In this document: positions 58,398 through 64,000 of the stretch, piece after piece
Layout of the letters: the number at the start of each line of letters is the position of its first letter
Numbering within the stretch: the stretch's first letter is position 1
NCBI GenBank assembly: GCA_000403475.2
Contig: KE159797.1
Span: 1-64,000, forward strand
Reading direction: 5' to 3'
Length of the DNA: 64,000 bases
Source of the DNA: Lachnospiraceae bacterium MD308
Lineage (GTDB): Bacteria; Bacillota; Clostridia; Lachnospirales; Lachnospiraceae
Made by a program: the position numbers and the translations under genes
Notes under the pieces: model-generated
Told to the model about the DNA's origin: nothing
The model's database searches: none
Seen by the model: the letters and a program-made list of their open reading frames with translations, nothing else

Positions 58398-59159
58398 CTA
58401 CAAACTTTTATGTATAATCTCCAGCACAGTCTTTAAATCTTTCGCCGCCATCTGTCCCGGCGCGGATTCTCTCCCCACTGCGCCAAAAGTAACTGCCGAG
58501 CCGAACACCTCTCCGCACAGACGGCTTACGGCTCCTGTTCCCGCCATGGACATAGTGATGATCGGACAGTCCGTATATTCAGCAGTCATCTCCTCCGTCG
58601 CCATAAGAAGCGTCAGCACATCCTTTTTACTCCGGGGCATAACTGCGATTTTCGGAATATCCGCCCCCAGACTGCGCATCTTGCATAGCCGAGATACAAT
58701 CTCTTCCTTCCGCGGAGTCCGGCAAAAATCATGGTTGGATACGATGACCTTTACCCCACATCCGCGGGCTGTCTTGATGACCGCCCCCACCGCATCATCT
58801 CCGGTAAATGCCTCTACATCCACCAAGTCTATAGCTCCGCTCTTTACTACCTTTTGATTCAATTCCACATAATCTTTCTTTTCAATCGGCTTCTCACCGC
58901 CTTCCTTCGAAGTCCGGAAAGTAAACAGAAGCGGCAGATCGCCAAGAACGCTCCTAAGCTCCTTCGCTGTCTCTACTGCTTTCCCAAACTCAAAGACATC
59001 CTCATACCAGTCCGACCGCCACTCAACAATATCCGCACCTGCGGCACTAATACGTTTCCCGGACTCCACAATCTCCGCCTGTGTAGTATCCACAATAGGT
59101 ACGCAGATCTTCGGCATACCTTCCCCGATTCTAACATTTCGCACTATCACTGGGTTCAT
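58398..59159 (-). CDS. aroD: Type I 3-dehydroquinate dehydratase
   Basis: A 253-aa shikimate-pathway enzyme. ADIVEWRSDWYED, PLLFTFRTSKEGGE, DLVDVEAF, VIVSNHDFCRTP and IPKIAVMPRS give the type I signature; the catalytic His143 and Schiff-base Lys170 fall at the same numbers as in the enteric enzymes. Converts 3-dehydroquinate to 3-dehydroshikimate. GAGGAGGGGAATATGCT precedes the ATG. Stands alone here. Confidence 0.95.
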   Translation of the reverse strand: MNPVIVRNVRIGEGMPKICVPIVDTTQAEIVESGKRISAAGADIVEWRSDWYEDVFEFGKAVETAKELRSVLGDLPLLFTFRTSKEGGEKPIEKKDYVELNQKVVKSGAIDLVDVEAFTGDDAVGAVIKTARGCGVKVIVSNHDFCRTPRKEEIVSRLCKMRSLGADIPKIAVMPRSKKDVLTLLMATEEMTAEYTDCPIITMSMAGTGAVSRLCGEVFGSAVTFGAVGRESAPGQMAAKDLKTVLEIIHKSL

Positions 59160-59255
59160 AGCATATTCCCCTCCTCACAGATAAATCTTTTCGCGCCGCG
59201 AACACATATCTGTATTATAGCAAGGTGTGTATCCTATGACCAGCATATTTTTACG

Positions 59256-60983
59256 TTATTCGCCTCGCTTCAATGTATTTTCAGCATACTCACGCAATCT
59301 CTCCTTTATCTCTTCCACGGACTGCATCTGTATGATCTGCCGGGCCAGCTCAGTACATTCTCCTTTATGAAGCCGCCGAACCAGATAACGCACTTTAGGA
59401 AGCATCGGTTCTGCGATACTAAGCTTCTCCACACTGCAGCCCAGCAAAAATGGAATCATTGCAATATCCGCCGCTGCCTCCCCGCATACACTCAAGGGAA
59501 CATGATATTTTTGCGCGGTACTTCCGATATGATACAACGCGCGCAATACAGCCGGATAAAACGGGTCATAGAGCTTATGAACTGCCGGATTTCCCCTGTC
59601 TGCCGCCATAAAATACTGGGTAAGGTCATTTGTCCCGACACTGAAAAAATCAGCATAGGGAGCCAACTGGTCTAAGATCATAACTGCCGAGGGCGTCTCA
59701 ACCATCATTCCGGCGGGGACGTCTTCTCTGCAGTCAACCCCTTCTAAGTGCAGCTCTTTTTTGCAGCTTTCCAACATCTCTCTGCAATAGAGCAGCTCCT
59801 CCAGACTGCTGATCATGGGGAACATAATTTTTACATTACCGCCCCGGGAAGCCCGAAGTATTGCCCGAAGCTGCGTCTTAAACATATCCGGCCTGTCGAG
59901 GCAGATTCTCACCGCGCGGTAGCCGAGAAAAGGATTTTCCTCTTCGGGAAGTCCCATATACCCCAGAGCTTTATCCCCGCCGATGTCTAATGTCCGAAAC
60001 ACCACTTCCTTTTTTCCCGCCCGCCTCACTGCCTCCTGGTATGTCTGATACAGCAGCTCTTCCGAAGGGTAATCCTCCTGCTGCATATATAGGAATTCGG
60101 TGCGGAACAGCCCGATTCCATCGCACAGGTCAAGTCCCTGTATTGGGGCTGCATCGGAAGCGTTTACGGCAATCCTGACCCTTTGGCCGTCTCTTGTATA
60201 TACCTCTCCCGGCGGTTCCTTTTCAAAACGAAGTGACTCTTCTGCTGCTTTTTGCATCTTACATTCAAACTCTTTTTTTGTCCCGGCATCCGGCTCTAAG
60301 ACCACATCGCCATCCGTTCCGTTAAGCAGTATCTCCATACCATCCTGTGCCGCCTCCATAATCCCGGCAGCTCCCGTTACCGCCGGAATACCCAGTGCTC
60401 GTGCAAGAATCACTGCATGGGAGGTCTCACCTCCGGTCTCTGTCACAAATCCCCGAAGATATTCTTTATCCATCTTAACAGTATCCACCGGAGTGAGCGT
60501 ATCCGCAACAATCACCACCGGTCTGTCAATCACGACTTCCGACAGGGCGCCCGGCCCATCGCCAAGCACCGATATCAGCTCATTACAGACAGCCCGGATA
60601 TCCTCAAAGCGCTCACGCATGTAGGCATCTTCCATCTCCGAGAACAGCTTTTCGCAGGCGTCACATTCTGCCTGAATTGCCATGCAGCACGAAAGCTTCT
60701 CCTGTTGTATCCGCTCTCTGATCTGATCGAAAAACTGCCGGTCGCACAAAATCACCTGGTATGTCTCTATCAGTTCAGCCGCTTCTTCCCCCGACTCCAT
60801 AAGTGTTTTATGGTAAAGCTCCTCCAGGCGGTTTTCCAATTTTACCATGCCGTCTTCGAAAAGGCGTAGTTCCTCCTGTGCATCTTTTGCAGTTTCCGCC
60901 AATAATACCGCTGCCGTCTTCTTTTTCAGCACCTCGCTTTTTACATAGCCATCTGCACACCCGTTTCCCGAAAAATGCTTCAT
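59256..60983 (-). CDS. ptsI: PTS Enzyme I
   Basis: A 575-aa phosphoenolpyruvate-protein phosphotransferase. Phosphorylated His189 lies in GGETSHAVILARALGIPAV; the PEP-binding domain shows GIGLFRTEFLYM, KEVVFRTLDIGGDK, NPFLGYRAVRICL, GMMVETPSAVMI, and FSVGTNDLTQYFMAADR with the active-site Cys region VCGEAAAD. Complete. It is the last gene of the PTS operon (HPr 39 bp upstream), thus it may be a dedicated rather than the general EI. AAGGAGGGAAGCGGGGAT precedes the ATG. Confidence 0.95.
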   Translation of the reverse strand: MKHFSGNGCADGYVKSEVLKKKTAAVLLAETAKDAQEELRLFEDGMVKLENRLEELYHKTLMESGEEAAELIETYQVILCDRQFFDQIRERIQQEKLSCCMAIQAECDACEKLFSEMEDAYMRERFEDIRAVCNELISVLGDGPGALSEVVIDRPVVIVADTLTPVDTVKMDKEYLRGFVTETGGETSHAVILARALGIPAVTGAAGIMEAAQDGMEILLNGTDGDVVLEPDAGTKKEFECKMQKAAEESLRFEKEPPGEVYTRDGQRVRIAVNASDAAPIQGLDLCDGIGLFRTEFLYMQQEDYPSEELLYQTYQEAVRRAGKKEVVFRTLDIGGDKALGYMGLPEEENPFLGYRAVRICLDRPDMFKTQLRAILRASRGGNVKIMFPMISSLEELLYCREMLESCKKELHLEGVDCREDVPAGMMVETPSAVMILDQLAPYADFFSVGTNDLTQYFMAADRGNPAVHKLYDPFYPAVLRALYHIGSTAQKYHVPLSVCGEAAADIAMIPFLLGCSVEKLSIAEPMLPKVRYLVRRLHKGECTELARQIIQMQSVEEIKERLREYAENTLKRGE

Positions 60984-61022
60984 ATCCCCGCTTCCCTCCT
61001 TACAACAGCCGCCTCATACGCC

Positions 61023-61271
61023 TTACGCGAAAAAACGCGCAAGCTCTTCTATGGCTTTTTCTTCGTCACTTCCCTCTGCACGAACAGTAATTTCGTCTCC
61101 GCAGACGATACACGCCCCAAGAATCTGAGTGATGCTGCTTGCCAAAACGACCTTATCCTTTTTGCACACCGTCACAGAAGAATCAAACGCCGCTGCCGTT
61201 TTAATCAGCTTTACCGCCGGCCGGGCATGCAGCCCCTCTTTAAACTTTACCGAAACCGTAATTTCTTTCAT
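61023..61271 (-). CDS. ptsH: HPr-family phosphocarrier
   Basis: An 82-aa HPr. The phosphorylation site is His15 in EGLHARPA and a Ser occupies position 46 (ASSITQILGA), the HPrK site in Firmicutes, although the surrounding KSIMG motif is altered, so regulation by HPrK is uncertain. ATG 61271 follows AAAGGAGAGAGGGAT. It is between EIIA and EI of the operon. Confidence 0.92.
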   Translation of the reverse strand: MKEITVSVKFKEGLHARPAVKLIKTAAAFDSSVTVCKKDKVVLASSITQILGACIVCGDEITVRAEGSDEEKAIEELARFFA

Positions 61272-61296
61272 ATCCCTCTCTCCTTTTCGCGAAGCT

Positions 61297-61620
61297 TTAC
61301 TTCCTACCCTTTCTCCCGGAGACAACTCCCTGAAGCATATCATGCTCTGATGTGGCAACCATCGTCATATCCATAGCATGCATAAGCAGCATGGAAACCG
61401 GAATCTCCTCGCCGGCATTCTGAGGCGACATCAGTTTCTCAAACTGAATCCTGTGAGCTTCGGCAAGAAGCTCCTGCGCCTCGGCAAGCTTTTTTTGCGC
61501 AGCGTCATAATCTTCATTATTAATCTCCTCAAGCGCCTCAAAAACTTTAGCGCGCCCTTCGCCTGCATTGCAGATCATCTCCATGCAGATATTGTTCAGC
61601 TCCTCCATTGTCATCTTCAC
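61297..61620 (-). CDS. PTS EIIA, lactose/cellobiose family
   Basis: A 107-aa three-helix EIIA: ELNNICMEMICNAGEGRAKVFEALEEI, then HRIQFEKLMSPQNAGEEIPVSMLLMHAMDMTM with the phosphorylated His81. It receives phosphate from HPr and passes it to EIIB. The GTG start follows GGAGG at eight bases. Confidence 0.92.
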   Translation of the reverse strand: MKMTMEELNNICMEMICNAGEGRAKVFEALEEINNEDYDAAQKKLAEAQELLAEAHRIQFEKLMSPQNAGEEIPVSMLLMHAMDMTMVATSEHDMLQGVVSGRKGRK

Positions 61621-61638
61621 TATGAATACCTCCTGTCT

Positions 61639-61971
61639 TTATTTGTCTTTATCCAGCATTTCAAGCATGCCGTCAATCAAAGCCTCTCCTTTAGCCAAGC
61701 CGTACTCACGCATGGGAATCAGCATAAACGGCAAATCCGGATACCCTTTTTCCGCCGCAAATTTCTGAATATCTTTCATCTGTCCCTTTACCTGCGGCGC
61801 AATCATCACAATATCAAGCCTCGAAAAATCAAACGTCCGATATCTTAAGCTTGCCGAACAGCTCACCGTCAGGTCAATGCCCTTTTTCGGCGCTTCTTTT
61901 CGAAGCGCCTCTACGATCATGCTGGAGGACATTGCAGATGCACACAAAATTACCGCATTTATTTTTCTCAT
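61639..61971 (-). CDS. PTS EIIB, lactose/cellobiose family
   Basis: A 110-aa EIIB with the phosphocysteine at residue 10 (INAVILCASAMSSSMIVEALR) and the usual Rossmann-like fold (DIVMIAPQVKGQMKDIQKF). Its ATG overlaps the EIIC stop codon (TAATG). Confidence 0.93.
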   Translation of the reverse strand: MRKINAVILCASAMSSSMIVEALRKEAPKKGIDLTVSCSASLRYRTFDFSRLDIVMIAPQVKGQMKDIQKFAAEKGYPDLPFMLIPMREYGLAKGEALIDGMLEMLDKDK

Positions 61972-63251
61972 TATTGTTCTCCTCCTTCTTCTTCAAGACA
62001 GCGTTTTTCATATAATTTTGCAAATGGATACCAGATTATACCCATAATAACGAACAGAACCGCCTGCGCAATCACATTGCGCCAATCTCCTCCGGTAGAC
62101 AGATAGGGCTGCAAAAGAGGGGGCGTCGTCCACGGAATCTGCACATACGCCGGACTGATCCATCCAATCGCAGTCAGCACATATCCATACATCGTTCCCA
62201 ACACGGAGGTCAAAAATACAAACGGCAAGAACATCAGCGGATTAAGTACAATCGGCACGCCGAACATCACCGGCTCATTTACACAGAATATACCGGGGAT
62301 AAGCGACAGACGCGCCACTTCTTTCAAGTGCGCCGACCTGGATCTCATCCAGATGATAACAAGCGGCAGCGTCATTCCCACTCCGCCGATCATCGTCCAG
62401 CTATAAAAGAACGGCTCTGTTAAAATATGCGGAACTGCCTCTTTCGCCGCCACTGCCGCAGCGTTGTCCGCGATATTGGCCAGAAGGAACGGATACATCA
62501 CGCCCCACACGGTAAAGGAGCCGCCGTGGATTCCTACAAACCAGAGAAGCTGAAGCAAAAGCGCACAGATCAATGCCGCATACCATGTATCTGTCACTGC
62601 CAGCAACGGTGATACAACCATATTTAACACAGAATTAAGGTCAAAACCGATGATTACTCTTAACATCCAAAAAAATACCAGCAAAAGCGCCATCGGCAGC
62701 AAGGACGCAAAGCTCTGCGCAATACCGTGGGGCACAGATTTCGGCAGGCGGATAATAATATTATGCTTGTATGCAAAATGCATAAATTCTACTACAATAA
62801 TTGCCACTACAAACAGGGTAAACATTCCTTTTGCCGAAAATCCGGTAACATCGAGCACATTGTCAGCGAGATTGACCGGAGCCACCGTTATGATATAGCA
62901 AGCCACTGTTACGATACTGACGATTACCGCATCTAGTTCTTCGTACATCCTTGCAAGCTCCGAGCCAAGAGAAATCGCCAGATAAAGAGTCATAAAGTTC
63001 ATCGTCATAGCGTAAAGAATATTCAGTTTTTCCGCATAAGGCGCCATAACGTTTGCCAGGGATTCCACCGGAAGACTTGTCAGAATCAACGGCAGCGAGC
63101 CGATAATGATAAGCGGAATCGTCCGAATCAATGCTGCACGAATTGCTGCAAAATGTCTCTGATTTCCCATCCTGACAAGCGGAGGCGCAAGATATTGTTC
63201 AATCCATCCGCTGAACCTGTCCATTGTTGCTTCAAATTTGTTTGTTTTCAT
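61971..63251 (-). CDS. PTS EIIC, lactose/cellobiose family
   Basis: A 426-aa sugar channel with about ten helices: FSGWIEQYLAPPLVRMGNQRHFAAIRAALIRTIPLIIIGSLPLI start and the sugar-binding loop FYSWTMIGGVGMTLPLVI, LIPGIFCVNEPVMFGVPIVLNPL with the conserved Glu-Pro. It translocates and phosphorylates a beta-glucoside or diglycoside-like sugar. GAGGAGGGAAATTA precedes the ATG. First complete gene of the visible PTS operon. Confidence 0.93.
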   Translation of the reverse strand: MKTNKFEATMDRFSGWIEQYLAPPLVRMGNQRHFAAIRAALIRTIPLIIIGSLPLILTSLPVESLANVMAPYAEKLNILYAMTMNFMTLYLAISLGSELARMYEELDAVIVSIVTVACYIITVAPVNLADNVLDVTGFSAKGMFTLFVVAIIVVEFMHFAYKHNIIIRLPKSVPHGIAQSFASLLPMALLLVFFWMLRVIIGFDLNSVLNMVVSPLLAVTDTWYAALICALLLQLLWFVGIHGGSFTVWGVMYPFLLANIADNAAAVAAKEAVPHILTEPFFYSWTMIGGVGMTLPLVIIWMRSRSAHLKEVARLSLIPGIFCVNEPVMFGVPIVLNPLMFLPFVFLTSVLGTMYGYVLTAIGWISPAYVQIPWTTPPLLQPYLSTGGDWRNVIAQAVLFVIMGIIWYPFAKLYEKRCLEEEGGEQ

Positions 63252-63314
63252 TAATTTCCCTCCTCACACTAATCATTCGTAAGTTTTCTTTTTTGTACTG
63301 CCTGTTATTTTGCG

Positions 63315-64000
63315 TCACATCCGTGTATGCGCCACTTCCGTAAAGCTGTCATTCGCATCTCTGTTCGGGTCTTTCCCGACTTGCTCCGGCGCAAATACCG
63401 AAAGCACTTGTATAGCCAATGTCATCAGCAGAAGCGACTGTGTCAGCGGATATGCTTTTATTAAAATTCGCCCCTCTTCTTCATCAGTTTTCCCAGAAGC
63501 ATCCAGCATCCATACATGTCCTGCTATCCTTTTGAGATAATGAAATGTCTTCTCAGCCAGTTCCGCAAGGGAAGACCGCGTCTGAAGCAGCAAAACACTG
63601 CTCCTTTTCGTAATCGCCCGGTGCATGCCATGGGAAAACTCGCCGATATCATTGAACATGGACGGAATACACATTGTCTCCATCAATTTCAACTGGCCTT
63701 CCATCGCAGTACCGAAATTCATGCCATATCCAAGAACATATACTTCTTTTAATGCATCTCCGAAATTGCTTTCTGTACACCAGTTTTTCATCTGCTCCGA
63801 CAAATCAGGAATTTCCCGGATCTGTTCGCCAATCTCCTGCAGCACTGCCGCTTTCTTCTCATCGCTCACAATCTGTTTCTCATATCCCAGATGTACGGCC
63901 AGCAGAAGGAGCACAAGCAGCGTGGCGCTGTACCCCTTTGTTTTTGCATTGCTGTCCTCTCTTTCGCATCCCAGCAAAAGGGTATATTCTGATTCCCTGG
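63315..64000 (-). CDS. SIS-domain sugar isomerase/deglycase-like protein (5' end outside window)
   Basis: The frame is open to the right edge; 227 C-terminal codons are visible. The part seen corresponds to the second SIS domain of a GlmS/FrlB/AgaS-like protein: SEYTLLLGCEREDSNAKTKGYSATLLVLLLL (the dipole helix after a phosphosugar loop), EVYVLGYGMNFGTAMEGQLKLMETMCIPSMFNDIGEFSHGM, a typical substrate segment with Glu-Xaa-Met-Glu and the EFSHG His. Such enzymes cleave or isomerise 6-phospho amino sugars or fructoselysine-like Amadori compounds. It lies 63 bp upstream of EIIC on the same strand, so its substrate should be the phosphorylated PTS sugar. Confidence 0.8.
   Translation of the reverse strand, partial: RESEYTLLLGCEREDSNAKTKGYSATLLVLLLLAVHLGYEKQIVSDEKKAAVLQEIGEQIREIPDLSEQMKNWCTESNFGDALKEVYVLGYGMNFGTAMEGQLKLMETMCIPSMFNDIGEFSHGMHRAITKRSSVLLLQTRSSLAELAEKTFHYLKRIAGHVWMLDASGKTDEEEGRILIKAYPLTQSLLLMTLAIQVLSVFAPEQVGKDPNRDANDSFTEVAHTRM

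Overview
The window looks like a chromosomal segment of a gut Firmicute of the Lachnospiraceae type (Dorea / Mediterraneibacter / Clostridium scindens-like; this is an inference from gene content, no rRNA is present). Support: the secG-rnr-smpB-ssrA block, clostridial-style split purine genes (PurO-type IMP cyclohydrolase plus a stand-alone AICAR transformylase), FeoA-FeoA-FeoB with a Cys-rich FeoB partner, strong AGGAGG ribosome binding sites, many intrinsic terminators, and moderately AT-rich DNA.

Layout. 1-8.15 kb is an accessory region lying downstream of the 3' end of ssrA: an IS4-type transposase cut by the window edge, a kinase C-lobe remnant, a 70-bp pentanucleotide array, two Fur-box-like sites, a LexA-DNA-binding-domain regulator, a serine resolvase gene broken by one ochre codon next to a res-like repeat cluster, two toxin-antitoxin pairs (YefM/YoeB and MNT/HEPN), and a GC-rich transposition module (transposase fragment, AAA ATPase, small partner) fused to an IS1634-like fragment at a perfect 22-bp palindrome. 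8.2-13 kb: ssrA, a YoaS/YozG-like membrane protein/regulator pair with a lipoprotein, an hsp18 with a degenerate CIRCE, and small regulators. 13-17.4 kb: smpB, rnr, secG, eno. 17.6-27 kb: YitT, GlmM, a secreted CAP protein, AICARFT and PurO, an acyltransferase, DUF3841, an Rpn nuclease and a frameshifted LUD gene. 27-33.3 kb: ferrous iron transport, RpoN, a DtxR-type regulator, a QueG-like Fe-S protein and an alkyltransferase-like protein.

33.5-38.9 kb: a secreted M64 metallopeptidase whose promoter spacer holds a run of ten G, followed by a TPP-riboswitch thiamine salvage operon (thiM-thiE-HAD-thiD). 38.9-45.7 kb: creatininase-family hydrolase with a two-part sodium symporter, divergent RpiR regulator, DegT-like aminotransferase, isoaspartyl dipeptidase, and an exonuclease-zinc ribbon fusion. 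45.8-50.2 kb: a D-threonate/D-erythronate type catabolic cassette (DeoR, PdxA2, DtnK-like kinase, KdgT-like permease). 50.3-55.4 kb: GreA, AraC regulator and two GH13 alpha-glucosidases. 55.4-56.8 kb: cobalamin riboswitch, DUF4430 protein and ECF S component. Then tRNA-Pro, tRNA-Gln, Ddl, AroD, and a lactose/cellobiose-type PTS operon carrying its own EI and HPr plus a SIS-domain protein cut by the right edge.

The observations I rate highest are the poly-G spacer promoter of the M64 peptidase (candidate phase-variable switch), the NNARC pentanucleotide array at 2191-2260 (periodicity reminiscent of triplet-plus-spacer ring-protein sites), the riboswitch/DUF4430/ECF cassette, and the pseudogene-forming single events (resolvase ochre codon, LUD A-tract frameshift, palindromic transposase junction).
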